Positions 6,337 through 13,874 of a stretch of DNA of 15,791 nucleotides are shown piece after piece (the first letter of the stretch is position 1; every line of letters begins with the position of its first letter). A program made the position numbers and the translations under genes. Source of the DNA: DATFAS01 sp035254305 (GTDB lineage Bacteria > Bacillota > Bacilli > Aneurinibacillales > RAOX-1); assembly GCA_035254305.1 (NCBI GenBank), contig DATFAS010000259.1, positions 1-15,791 of the forward strand, read 5' to 3'. Below the pieces are notes generated by a model. The model was not told where the DNA came from. It made no database searches and was given only the letters and a program-made list of their open reading frames with translations.

Positions 6337-6397
6337 AATTATCATAAAGAAAGCTATATTGGTATTATATAGGAAGAAATTTTGGGAGGAACGACTA

Positions 6398-7978
6398 ATG
6401 GAAACCAAGACGAGCTTGACTTTGGCTGATGTTTTGTCAAATGGAAAGGTTCATTCTAACTTAACCGTACCGCAACTTGTTGAAGCTGCAATTTCCCGTG
6501 GGGAAGCAATTCTAACAAATAGTGGGGCGCTTCGTGCTGAAACAGGGAAGTATACTGGTCGATCTCCCAAGGACAAGTTCATCGTTGATGAGGCTTCTGT
6601 TCACGATAAGATTGCTTGGGGAAGTGTGAATCAGTCGATCGACAGCGCGAAATTCGATAAGCTTTATCAAGATGTTATGGAATACTTAAATAGCAAGGAA
6701 CTTTATGTGTTTGACGGATTTGCCGGAGCAGACACCACATACCGTTTACCTATTCGCGTTGTTAATGAATATGCATGGCATAATCTATTTGTACATCAAC
6801 TTTTTGTTCGTCCAAATGCTGAAGAATTAGCAAATCATGAACCAGGATTTACAGTTATTGGAGCACCTGGATTTGAAGCTAATCCTGCTATTCATGGTAC
6901 GAATTCAGAGACATTTATTATTGTAAGCTTTGAGAAGAAGATTGTTTTAATTGGTGGAACGAAATATGCAGGAGAAATGAAGAAGTCCATCTTTAGTGTC
7001 ATGAACTTCCTTCTTCCTGAGAATAATGTACTTTCCATGCACTGCTCTGCAAACGTCGGAGAAGCAGGTGATGTAGCTTTGTTCTTCGGACTTTCAGGTA
7101 CTGGAAAAACTACGCTATCCGCTGATCCAAATCGCCGTTTAATCGGAGATGATGAGCATGGATGGTCTGATCAAGGCGTATTTAACATCGAAGGTGGTTG
7201 CTACGCAAAATGTATCAACCTTTCTGAAGAGAAAGAACCTCAAATCTGGAATGCGATTAAATTCGGTTCTGTTCTAGAGAATGTGGTAGTAGATGCCGAG
7301 AGCCGTCTGCCTGATTATGATGATGCTTCTTTAACTGAAAATACAAGAGCCGCTTACCCTGTTGATTACATACCCGGTGCTGTCATTCCAGGTGTTGCTG
7401 GAAACCCGGAAGTTGTTGTTTTCTTAACAGCAGATGCATTTGGAGTCCTTCCTCCTATCTCTAAGTTAACGAAGGAACAGGCGATGTATCATTTCCTTTC
7501 TGGTTATACAAGTAAATTAGCAGGAACTGAACGTGGAGTAACAGAGCCTGAAGCTACCTTCTCTACTTGCTTCGGAGAACCTTTCTTACCTCTTAACCCA
7601 AGTGTTTATGCTGAAATGTTAGGAGAAAGAATTACTAAGCATAATGCTAAAGTTTACCTTGTTAATACCGGATGGTCTGGTGGTGCCTATGGAGTAGGTA
7701 AGAGAATGAATCTTTCCTACACAAGAGCAATGGTAACAGCTGCAATTAATGGAACTCTTAATGAAGTTGAATACGTTACTGACGAGCATTTTGGACTTTC
7801 CATTCCAAAGGAAATTCCTGGTGTTCCAGGTGAAGTGCTTCAACCACGTAATACATGGGCAAATAAAGAAGAGTATGATAAATCAGCAAAAGAACTTGCT
7901 TCTCGTTTTATTAAGAATTTCTCTAAGTTTACGGGAGTATCAAAAGAAATTGCAGAAGCAGGCCCTAAGGCTGAATAG
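6398..7978 (+). CDS. pckA: Phosphoenolpyruvate carboxykinase (ATP)
   Basis: This enzyme converts oxaloacetate plus ATP to PEP, CO2 and ADP, the first committed step of gluconeogenesis from TCA-cycle intermediates. The 526-residue product has the usual length for the ATP-dependent class. Visible motifs are R-S-P-K-D-K-F near the N-terminus (substrate site), the kinase-1a P-loop GLSGTGKTT at 231-239, and kinase-2 L-I-G-D-D-E-H-G-W with D251-D252 (metal binding). They also include the adenine-binding E-R-G-V-T-E-P region and N-T-G-W-S-G-G-A-Y-G near the C-terminus. All look intact. The ATG at 6398 is chosen because GGGAGGA lies 7 nt upstream. An in-frame TTG at 6359 would add 13 unrelated residues and lacks an SD. 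The gene is monocistronic, with its own promoter and terminator. Repression during growth on glucose is expected if the CcpN site is functional. Confidence 0.97.
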   Translation: METKTSLTLADVLSNGKVHSNLTVPQLVEAAISRGEAILTNSGALRAETGKYTGRSPKDKFIVDEASVHDKIAWGSVNQSIDSAKFDKLYQDVMEYLNSKELYVFDGFAGADTTYRLPIRVVNEYAWHNLFVHQLFVRPNAEELANHEPGFTVIGAPGFEANPAIHGTNSETFIIVSFEKKIVLIGGTKYAGEMKKSIFSVMNFLLPENNVLSMHCSANVGEAGDVALFFGLSGTGKTTLSADPNRRLIGDDEHGWSDQGVFNIEGGCYAKCINLSEEKEPQIWNAIKFGSVLENVVVDAESRLPDYDDASLTENTRAAYPVDYIPGAVIPGVAGNPEVVVFLTADAFGVLPPISKLTKEQAMYHFLSGYTSKLAGTERGVTEPEATFSTCFGEPFLPLNPSVYAEMLGERITKHNAKVYLVNTGWSGGAYGVGKRMNLSYTRAMVTAAINGTLNEVEYVTDEHFGLSIPKEIPGVPGEVLQPRNTWANKEEYDKSAKELASRFIKNFSKFTGVSKEIAEAGPKAE

Positions 7979-7989
7979 AATGAAATAAT

Positions 7990-8018
7990 AAAAGGGAACA
8001 GATTCTGTTCCCTTTTTT
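7990..8018 (+). terminator. Intrinsic terminator of pckA
   Basis: AAAAGGGAACAG (7990-8001) and CTGTTCCCTTTT (8005-8016) form a perfect 12-bp stem with an ATT loop. The T-run extends to 8018. Confidence 0.95.
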
Positions 8019-8128
8019 ATTTATGTTTGAGAATTTTTGGTCTAACAAATACTATGACAAATACATAGGAGAAAATAAAAGAAACTTTTTAAACAAAAAC
8101 ATATAAAAAATATCTAAATGTTGTTTCC

Positions 8129-8156
8129 TTGATTTAATTATCTGTTATACTATAAT
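8129..8156 (+). promoter_or_regulatory. Promoter of the suf operon
   Basis: TTGATT (8129-8134), 16 bp, TATAAT (8151-8156) makes a good sigma-A promoter. The start is predicted near 8163, leaving a leader of about 73 nt. An overlapping extended -10 word TGTTATACT (8143-8151) offers a second possible start. The AT-rich stretch 8019-8128 upstream holds no other clear signal. Confidence 0.7.
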
Positions 8157-8168
8157 ATATAAAGAGAT

Positions 8169-8186
8169 GATAATCAATTGAGAATC
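8169..8186. promoter_or_regulatory. Imperfect 18-bp palindrome downstream of the suf promoter
   Basis: The site reads GATnnTCAATTGAnnATC, symmetrical at 14 of 18 positions and centred on CAATTG. It lies about +7 to +24 from the predicted start, where a repressor would block elongation or escape. It also contains TGATAAT (8168-8174) and TGAGAAT (8179-8185), which resemble left halves of Fur boxes, though the matching right halves are poor. The binding protein is unknown. Confidence 0.4.
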
Positions 8187-8235
8187 GAACAACGGTTACC
8201 AATTTCACTGCTATTATTGGAATGGAGGAATTGAA

Positions 8236-9024
8236 ATGTCACAATCACCACATTTACAGATAAATGGTTTAAGGGTTTCAATAGAAGATAAAGAAATTTT
8301 AAAAGGATTTAGCTTAGAAATCAAGGGCGGAGAAGTACATGCGATTATGGGACCGAATGGAACGGGTAAGAGTACTTTGTCCTCCGCAATTATGGGCCAC
8401 CCTAAATATACAGTAACAAGTGGATCAATTTCTCTAGATGGTGAGAATGTTCTAGATATGCCAGTTGATGAACGCGCTCGTAAGGGTTTATTTTTGGCTA
8501 TGCAGTATCCAAGCGAAATTAGTGGAGTTACGAATGCGGATTTCTTACGCAGTGCGATTAATGCACGCTTAGGAGAAGGTAATGAAATTTCCTTGATGAA
8601 GTTCATTCGTCAATTGGATAAGCAAATGGGCACATTAGAAATGGATGAAGCGTTTAGCCACCGTTATCTTAATGAAGGCTTCTCAGGTGGGGAGAAGAAA
8701 CGTAATGAAATTCTTCAAATGATGATGCTTAAGCCTCGTATTGCCATTTTAGACGAAATTGACTCTGGACTTGATATTGATGCTTTGAAGATCGTTGCGA
8801 AGGGTGTTAACGAAATGTTAAGTCCTGACCTTGGTGTGCTAGTGATTACACACTATCAGCGTCTTCTAAATTATATTAAGCCAGATTTTGTTCATGTTAT
8901 GATGCAGGGACGAATTGTTAAATCAGGAGGTTCTGAACTAGCTGAACGATTAGAAGCTGAAGGATACGACTGGGTTAAAGAAGAGCTAGGCATCGTAGAC
9001 GAAACTGTTGGCGCTGAAGCGTAA
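8236..9024 (+). CDS. sufC: Fe-S cluster assembly ATPase SufC
   Basis: SufC is a soluble ABC-type ATPase that forms the SufBC2D scaffold complex in the cytosol and drives the conformational change needed for Fe-S cluster formation. The 262-residue protein has Walker A GPNGTGKST (39-47), Q-loop Q90, the SufC-type signature FSGGE (149-153) instead of LSGGQ, Walker B with I-L-D-E-I-D-S-G-L-D (171-180, catalytic E174) and H-loop H206. All are intact. The ATG at 8236 has GGAGG 7 nt upstream. It is the first gene of the five-gene suf operon, and sufD follows after 17 nt. Confidence 0.97.
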   Translation: MSQSPHLQINGLRVSIEDKEILKGFSLEIKGGEVHAIMGPNGTGKSTLSSAIMGHPKYTVTSGSISLDGENVLDMPVDERARKGLFLAMQYPSEISGVTNADFLRSAINARLGEGNEISLMKFIRQLDKQMGTLEMDEAFSHRYLNEGFSGGEKKRNEILQMMMLKPRIAILDEIDSGLDIDALKIVAKGVNEMLSPDLGVLVITHYQRLLNYIKPDFVHVMMQGRIVKSGGSELAERLEAEGYDWVKEELGIVDETVGAEA

Positions 9025-9041
9025 GGGGGGGAGGTGCTGAC

Positions 9042-10352
9042 ATGAGTGTGGATACGAAATTGAATTTTGACCAGGAGACTATTACTCAATTTTCGAAACA
9101 ATCTGGTGAGCCAGACTGGATGCTGAACCTACGTTTACAAGGAATTAACCAGTATCAAGAACTACCATTACCTAAACTTGAAAAAACTAAAATAGATAAG
9201 TGGAATATCGATACCTTTATTCCATTTCAAGCACAGCCAGTTGTCTCTAGTGCAGCTGAGCTTAGTGAGAATGTCCAAGAACTAATTGCTGCCAAAGACG
9301 GAGAAGTTAAAGCGATCCTAGTGCAGAAGGATGCATCTGTTATTTATACAAATGTTCCAGAGGAACTAACGAAGCAAGGTGTTGTTTTTACATCTTTGCA
9401 GTCTGCTTTAGCTACACATGGGGATTTAATTAAACAGCATTTTATGCAAAAGGAAAGTAAGGTTGATTCGCATAAATTAGCTGCTCTTCATACTGCTGCT
9501 TGGAGTGGGGGAGCTTTTCTCTTTGTCCCTAAAAATGTAGAAGTAAACATTCCGTTGCAGGTTGTGTTCGAAGCGAGTGCAGAGCAAACAGGATTGTTCC
9601 CACATGTTGTGATTATTGCAGAAGCTAATAGTAAGGTTTGTTTTATAGATTCCTATGTGAGTGCAGAGGGAACGGCGGGTATACAGAATGGAATCGTGGA
9701 GGTTCAGGTTGAGTCTGGTGCTAAGGTAACCTTTACATCAGTTCGTACATTGTCTGAGCAGATCACAGATTATATCTATCGACATGCAACAGTTGAGAAC
9801 GATGGACGCCTAGAATGGGTCCTTGGTGAATTGAGTAGTGGAAATACTATCACGCAGAATACAACACATCTCTTGGGTAATGGCTCTAGCGTCGATTCAA
9901 AATTGATTACGGTTGGCTCTAGTATACAGAAGGAGAATGTTGTTTCGCGAGTTGTTCACACTGGGGAAAACTCAGACAGCCAAGTGTTAATGAAGGGTGT
10001 CGTTAAGGATGAGTCAACGGCCATATTGAATGGAATTACCTTCATTGAAAAAGGTGCAACAAAAGCAAATGGAGAGCAAGTTGAAAACATTCTTATGCTC
10101 AGTCCACAAGCCCGTGGGGACGCAAATCCTATTCTTCTTATTGACGAAGATGATGTGAAAGCCGGACATGCTGCGAGTGCTGGGCAGTTGAATCAAATGC
10201 AGCTATTCTACCTTATGTCACGTGGAATTTCAAAAACAGAGGCTCAGCGATTAATCATTAATGGTTTTGTTGCACCAGTTGTAGATGCTGTAGAGCTAGA
10301 AGGTGTTGCGAAGCTTTTAGAGAGAGCCATTGAGAGGAAAGTTTATCAATGA
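9042..10352 (+). CDS. sufD: Fe-S cluster assembly scaffold subunit SufD
   Basis: SufD pairs with SufB in the SufBC2D scaffold on which Fe-S clusters are built from sulfur delivered via SufS/SufU. The 436-residue protein has the right-handed beta-helix type core (about 140-340, alternating short beta repeats). Its C-terminal region contains A-G-H-A-A-S; H376 corresponds to the histidine shown to be essential in Escherichia coli SufD. It is a clear paralogue of the sufB product in this operon. Both have P-D-W-M-L near the N-terminus and Q-L-F-Y-L-M-S-R-G near the C-terminus. GGAGG lies 7 nt before the ATG, just after a run of seven Gs between sufC and sufD. The stop overlaps the sufS start as ATGA, indicating translational coupling. 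Confidence 0.96.
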   Translation: MSVDTKLNFDQETITQFSKQSGEPDWMLNLRLQGINQYQELPLPKLEKTKIDKWNIDTFIPFQAQPVVSSAAELSENVQELIAAKDGEVKAILVQKDASVIYTNVPEELTKQGVVFTSLQSALATHGDLIKQHFMQKESKVDSHKLAALHTAAWSGGAFLFVPKNVEVNIPLQVVFEASAEQTGLFPHVVIIAEANSKVCFIDSYVSAEGTAGIQNGIVEVQVESGAKVTFTSVRTLSEQITDYIYRHATVENDGRLEWVLGELSSGNTITQNTTHLLGNGSSVDSKLITVGSSIQKENVVSRVVHTGENSDSQVLMKGVVKDESTAILNGITFIEKGATKANGEQVENILMLSPQARGDANPILLIDEDDVKAGHAASAGQLNQMQLFYLMSRGISKTEAQRLIINGFVAPVVDAVELEGVAKLLERAIERKVYQ

Positions 10353-11575
10353 ATATAAACGAAATCAAATCGCAGTTTCCGATCCTAAATCAAGAAGTTA
10401 ACGGACATCCTCTGGTTTATTTGGATAGTGCGGCCACTTCTCAAAAACCTATCTCAGTTATTGAAGCACTTGAAAAATATTATAAATTGATTAATTCAAA
10501 CGTTCACCGTGGGGTTCACACGCTAGGCACTCTTGCTACAGATGCTTATGAAGGGGCTCGTGAGAAGGTTCGTAAGTTCATTAATGCGAAAGAAGCTGCG
10601 GAGGTTATCTTTACTCGGGGGACTACCACTTCCTTAAACCTTGTTGCCAATTGCTATGTCCGTGAGTTCCTTAAAGAAGGGGATGAAATTGTCATCACCT
10701 TAATGGAGCATCATAGTAATTTAATCCCTTGGCAGCAGGCAGCTAAGGCAATCGGTGCAACGCTTAAATATATCCCACTGCAGCCGGATGGAACGGTGAA
10801 GCTTGAGGATGTAGAGGCGACTATTACTTCTAATACGAAGTTCGTTTCTATTGCCTATGTTTCGAACGTAATGGGTACCATTCACCCAATTAAACAAATT
10901 GCTGAGATTGCTCACCGTAATGGGGCTGTAATCTGTGTAGATGCCGCCCAAGGTGCTCCACATCTTAAGGTTGATGTGCAGGATCTAGATTGTGATTTCC
11001 TTGCTTTGTCAGGTCATAAAATGGCAGGACCAACGGGTATTGGTGTTCTTTACGGAAAACGGTCCTTACTTGAAAAGATGACCCCTTACGAATACGGTGG
11101 GGAAATGATTGATTTCGTTGAGCTTTATGATTCCACATGGAAAGAACTTCCTTGGAAATTTGAAGGTGGAACCCCGATCATAGCTGGAGCTATTGGTCTT
11201 GGAGCTGCGATTGATTTTCTTAATGAAATTGGAATGGAAAATATTGAACGACATGAGCAACAATTGGTTAACTATGCGGTTGAACAACTTCGTCAATTAG
11301 ATGGCATCACCATTTATGGACCGGAAAAAAGAAGTGGTTTGGTGACTTTTAATTTAAGTGATGTTCATCCACATGATGTGGCAACGGTGCTTGATTCTCA
11401 GGGTATCGCTGTCCGGGCAGGCCACCATTGCGCCCAGCCATTAATGAAATGGTTAAATGTGTCTTCCACGGCTCGTGCAAGCTTTTATATCTATAACACA
11501 GAAGAAGACGTTGACGCTTTGGTAAAAGGACTATTAAAGACAAAGGAGTATTTCGGAAATGTCTTCCTTGGATGA
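10349..11575 (+). CDS. sufS: Cysteine desulfurase SufS
   Basis: SufS is a PLP-dependent group II cysteine desulfurase. It removes sulfur from cysteine, forms an enzyme persulfide and passes the sulfur to SufU. The 408-residue product has the family length. PLP is held by K224 in S-G-H-K-M-A-G-P-T-G, with H121 (the ring-stacking His in M-E-H-H-S-N) and D198 (V-D-A-A-Q). The active-site cysteine is C361 in R-A-G-H-H-C-A-Q-P. The start ATG shares bases with the sufD stop (ATGA), and the end overlaps sufU by 17 nt. In Bacillus, SufS is activated by zinc-dependent exchange with SufU, so the overlap fits matched production of an enzyme and its partner. Confidence 0.97.
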   Translation: MNINEIKSQFPILNQEVNGHPLVYLDSAATSQKPISVIEALEKYYKLINSNVHRGVHTLGTLATDAYEGAREKVRKFINAKEAAEVIFTRGTTTSLNLVANCYVREFLKEGDEIVITLMEHHSNLIPWQQAAKAIGATLKYIPLQPDGTVKLEDVEATITSNTKFVSIAYVSNVMGTIHPIKQIAEIAHRNGAVICVDAAQGAPHLKVDVQDLDCDFLALSGHKMAGPTGIGVLYGKRSLLEKMTPYEYGGEMIDFVELYDSTWKELPWKFEGGTPIIAGAIGLGAAIDFLNEIGMENIERHEQQLVNYAVEQLRQLDGITIYGPEKRSGLVTFNLSDVHPHDVATVLDSQGIAVRAGHHCAQPLMKWLNVSSTARASFYIYNTEEDVDALVKGLLKTKEYFGNVFLG

Positions 11576-12014
11576 TTTATACCGTCGCGTCATTATGGAT
11601 CACTACCAAAAACCGCGTAATCGTGGGGAATTATCTGGTGATTCATTAACAATTAATATGAATAACCCAACTTGTGGGGATCGTATCCAACTACAAATGG
11701 TAGTGGATGGTGAGATCATAAAAGATGTGAAATTCGTCGGAGAAGGATGCTCCATAAGCATGTCCTCTGCTTCCATGATGACGGAGGCTATTAAGGGGAA
11801 GAATGTGGAAAATGCCTTACAATTAGCCGATATTTTCTCTAAGATTATGCAAGGAGAAGAGATCGACGACGATGATTTAGATTTGGGAGATATTGAAGCC
11901 CTACAAGGGGTAGCTAAGTTTCCTGCGAGAATAAAATGTGCCACCTTGGCCTGGAAGGCTATGCAACAAGGTGTACGCCAAGCAGCTGAGTCGACTAATG
12001 AGGAGGGGAAATAA
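11559..12014 (+). CDS. sufU: Zinc-dependent sulfurtransferase SufU
   Basis: SufU is an IscU-like protein that in Bacillota works as a sulfur acceptor for SufS rather than as the main scaffold. The 151-residue protein keeps the zinc ligands C39 and D41 (N-P-T-C-G-D), C64 (G-E-G-C) and C127 (I-K-C-A). The SufU-specific insertion between the second and third cysteine, absent from IscU, is present (acidic D-D-D-D-L-D-L-G around 103-110). The SD AAAGGAG lies inside the sufS coding end. Its TAA stop shares one base with the sufB ATG (TAATG). Confidence 0.96.
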   Translation: MSSLDDLYRRVIMDHYQKPRNRGELSGDSLTINMNNPTCGDRIQLQMVVDGEIIKDVKFVGEGCSISMSSASMMTEAIKGKNVENALQLADIFSKIMQGEEIDDDDLDLGDIEALQGVAKFPARIKCATLAWKAMQQGVRQAAESTNEEGK

Positions 12015-13411
12015 TGGCTAAGAAAGCACCCGAATTGTCCGAATATCAATATGGCTTTCATGATAAGGATGTCTCTGTCTTCCGTACGAAAAAGGGTTTG
12101 ACAAAAGAAATTGTAGAAGAGATTTCCCGTATGAAGGAAGAACCAGATTGGATGTTGCAGCTTCGATTAAAGGCGCTTGATCTCTTCTACTCCATGCCTA
12201 TGCCAACATGGGGTGGAGAAATGCATGATCTTGATTTTGAATCCATTACTTACTATGTAAAACCATCTGTGAAGCAAGGAAAGACATGGGAAGAGGTTCC
12301 TGCAGAAATCAAGGAAACCTTCGATAAGCTTGGGATTCCTGAAGCTGAGCAGAAATTCTTAGCAGGGGTTTCTGCCCAATATGAATCAGAGGTTGTTTAC
12401 CATAGTATGCAAGAAGACCTAAAAAACCGTGGAATCCTGTTTACAGATATGGATTCTGCCTTACGTGAATATCCGGAAATTGTAAAAGAATATTTCGGAA
12501 CGGTAATTCCTGCTGCTGATAATAAATTTGCTGCTTTGAATGGTGCGGTTTGGTCTGGTGGAAGCTTCATCTATGTTCCTCCAGGTGAGAAATGTGAGCA
12601 GCCTCTTCAGGCATACTTTAGAATTAACTCCGAGAACATGGGTCAGTTTGAACGTACATTGATCATTGCTGACAAGGATTCCTTCGTTCATTATGTAGAG
12701 GGTTGTACAGCTCCAATCTACACAACCGATTCTCTTCATAGTGCCGTTGTTGAAATTATTATAAAAGAACGCGCACGCTGCCGATATACGACTATCCAGA
12801 ACTGGTCTGCTAACGTTTATAACCTTGTAACAAAGCGTGCAATGGCTTATGAAGATGCAACCATGGAATGGATTGATGGAAACATCGGTAGTAAGTTAAC
12901 GATGAAGTATCCAGCTGTTGTTATGGTGGGACCACGTGCCAAGGGTGTTGTTATTTCCATTGCGGTAGCGGGTAAGGGCCAGCATCAACATGCAGGAGCT
13001 AAAATGACTCACCTTGCACCTGATTGTTCTTCCACAATTGTATCGAAGAGTATCAGTAAGCATGGCGGGAAGGTAACTTATATGGGATTATCTCGCTTTG
13101 GACGTAACTCAGCCGGTTCGAAGTCGAGTGTGAAATGTGATACCATTATCATGGATGATATTTCTACATCGGATACGATTCCTTATAATGAAGTCCTTAA
13201 TGACGAAGTGACATTAGAACATGAAGCAACTGTATCGAAGGTAAGTGAGGATCAGCTTTTCTACTTGATGAGTAGAGGTCTGTCTGAAGATGAAGCAACA
13301 CAGATGATCGTAATGGGCTTCATTGAACCATTTACTAAAGAATTACCGATGGAATATGCGGTTGAGATGAATAGATTGATCAAGTTCGAGATGGAAGGTA
13401 GCATCGGATAA
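12014..13411 (+). CDS. sufB: Fe-S cluster assembly scaffold subunit SufB
   Basis: SufB is the core of the SufBC2D scaffold and carries the nascent cluster. At 465 residues it is the same length as the B. subtilis protein. The beta-helix core is followed by the conserved C-terminal block. C375 (S-V-K-C-D) corresponds to the cysteine that receives sulfur in E. coli SufB (C405), and E-H-E-A-T at 402-406 carries the conserved Glu/His pair. There is no N-terminal Cys-rich CxxCxxxC motif of the E. coli kind, as is normal for Gram-positive SufB. AGGAGGGG lies just upstream, inside the end of sufU, with TAATG coupling. It is the last gene of the operon and is followed by a strong terminator. Confidence 0.97.
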   Translation: MAKKAPELSEYQYGFHDKDVSVFRTKKGLTKEIVEEISRMKEEPDWMLQLRLKALDLFYSMPMPTWGGEMHDLDFESITYYVKPSVKQGKTWEEVPAEIKETFDKLGIPEAEQKFLAGVSAQYESEVVYHSMQEDLKNRGILFTDMDSALREYPEIVKEYFGTVIPAADNKFAALNGAVWSGGSFIYVPPGEKCEQPLQAYFRINSENMGQFERTLIIADKDSFVHYVEGCTAPIYTTDSLHSAVVEIIIKERARCRYTTIQNWSANVYNLVTKRAMAYEDATMEWIDGNIGSKLTMKYPAVVMVGPRAKGVVISIAVAGKGQHQHAGAKMTHLAPDCSSTIVSKSISKHGGKVTYMGLSRFGRNSAGSKSSVKCDTIIMDDISTSDTIPYNEVLNDEVTLEHEATVSKVSEDQLFYLMSRGLSEDEATQMIVMGFIEPFTKELPMEYAVEMNRLIKFEMEGSIG

Positions 13412-13434
13412 GCTTGATAATGAGTAACATATAG

Positions 13435-13495
13435 ATACGTGTCTTTATGACTTTCACACTTGCGTGACGTAGTCATCCAGACATGTATTTTTTTT
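13435..13495 (+). terminator. Strong three-tier terminator of the suf operon
   Basis: ATACGTGTCT (13435-13444) pairs with AGACATGTAT (13479-13488), with one G-U pair. Next, ATGACT pairs with AGTCAT (13447-13452, 13471-13476) across a TT/CC internal loop, and TCAC pairs with GTGA at the top. Eight Ts follow directly. Confidence 0.92.
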
Positions 13496-13528
13496 GGCGT
13501 ATAGGAATTTATAAATAATATGAATTCC
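13488..13528. repeat. Imperfect repeat, copy 1 (copy 2 at 13837-13874)
   Basis: Both copies begin with an eight-T tract that ends a terminator. They then read a short variable piece, ATAGGAAT, 10-12 AT-rich bases and AATGAATTCC or ATGAATTCC. Each copy also contains a small inverted repeat, GGAAT(T) against (A)ATTCC. The two copies bracket the GC-rich block and the RNA unit. Confidence 0.45.
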
Positions 13529-13595
13529 GCCTCCGCATAAGGGCAACTAGGCTGCCACCTGCGCCTAAAGGCTTGGCGCCAGCCAAGTTTTCTTT
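13527..13595. repeat. GC-rich hairpin block in the suf-gdh gap
   Basis: About 70 bp that are clearly richer in G and C than the AT-rich sequence around them and hold no ORF. Two hairpins follow each other. TAGGC (13548-13552) pairs with GCCTA (13563-13567), and CTTGGC (13572-13577) pairs with GCCAAG (13582-13587) on a GCCA loop followed by TTTTC. The composition and the compact paired structure are those of a dispersed intergenic repeat, and the second hairpin may also terminate transcription. Repetition in the genome cannot be seen from one window. Confidence 0.4.
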
Positions 13596-13641
13596 ACATT
13601 AGGTTCGTAATCGGTTTATTCTTTTAAATTTTTAAAAAATA

Positions 13642-13670
13642 TTGACATTAATTTGAAAATCGTTTATAGT
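13642..13670 (+). promoter_or_regulatory. Near-consensus sigma-A promoter for the RNA unit
   Basis: TTGACA (13642-13647), an exact 17-bp spacer, then TATAGT (13665-13670). The predicted transcription start is near 13677. This is the best match to the housekeeping consensus in the window. Confidence 0.82.
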
Positions 13671-13676
13671 AATAAA

Positions 13677-13844
13677 AAATCACTCCTAGAAAGAGTAGCC
13701 TCTTTCAGGGACGGTGAGTCTCATCATTCAGCTAAATAGGAATAACTGAAGAATCTTCTGAACTCCGCGTGATCGGAGAGTTAAAGTAGATCAAAGCCAG
13801 TTATGTTGTTCGAGAAATTCGAGCAATATTAACTGGTTTTTTTT
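13677..13844 (+). ncRNA. Structured small RNA or attenuator leader upstream of gdh, class unknown
   Basis: About 168 nt run from the predicted start to the terminator T-run. Successive local stems are GAAAGAG/CTCTTTC (13689-13706, TAGC loop), GGGAC/GTCTC (13708-13722, GGTGA loop), TTCAG/CTGAA (13727-13750) and CTCCG/CGGAG (13763-13778, CGTGAT loop), then the terminator hairpin. No ORF with a ribosome binding site lies inside. The unit could act as a stand-alone sRNA, or as a leader whose terminator is bypassed to express gdh 100 nt further on. I could not match it to a riboswitch class from memory. A few words resemble T-box stem I, but the T-box sequence itself is absent. Confidence 0.6.
13796..13844 (+). 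terminator. Long intrinsic terminator of the RNA unit
   Basis: An 18-pair stem (13796-13813 with 13819-13837) has one bulged T at 13829, three G-U pairs and the loop GAAAT. It is followed by a run of eight Ts. It lies about 100 nt upstream of the gdh start. Confidence 0.92.
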
Positions 13845-13874
13845 GTGGATAGGAATGTAATCGTAATGAATTCC
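13837..13874. repeat. Imperfect repeat, copy 2 (copy 1 at 13488-13528)
   Basis: T-tract, GTGG, ATAGGAAT (13849-13856), ten bases, then ATGAATTCC. It matches copy 1 with a few substitutions and a total length difference of three bases. A cre-like word, TGTAATCGTAATGA (13856-13869), overlaps this copy. Confidence 0.45.

Noticed and set aside
6359..6397. Upstream in-frame TTG start for pckA
   Set aside because: It has no Shine-Dalgarno sequence, adds 13 residues not seen in the family, and lies only about 15 nt after the predicted transcription start. The ATG at 6398 has an ideal SD.
8168..8185. Fur box at the suf promoter
   Set aside because: Two left-half-like heptamers are present in direct orientation, but neither has a matching right half. 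Kept only as part of the palindrome observation.
8214..8606. 130-codon open frame on the - strand opposite the start of sufC
   Set aside because: It lies opposite the conserved Walker A region of sufC and the suf leader, has no recognisable domain, and is a by-product of the sufC codons.
11603..12061. 152-codon open frame on the - strand opposite sufU
   Set aside because: It mirrors the whole of sufU, whose zinc ligands and family match are clear. The reverse protein looks like no known family and is most simply a shadow of the real gene.
13689..13778. T-box riboswitch reading of the leader (GAGTA, TTTCAGGGA, GGTGAGTC and CCGCG words)
   Set aside because: The invariant T-box sequence (UGGNACCGCG type) is absent, no specifier loop can be placed, and the terminator does not share bases with the CCGCG segment. 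No aminoacyl-tRNA synthetase or amino-acid biosynthesis gene follows.
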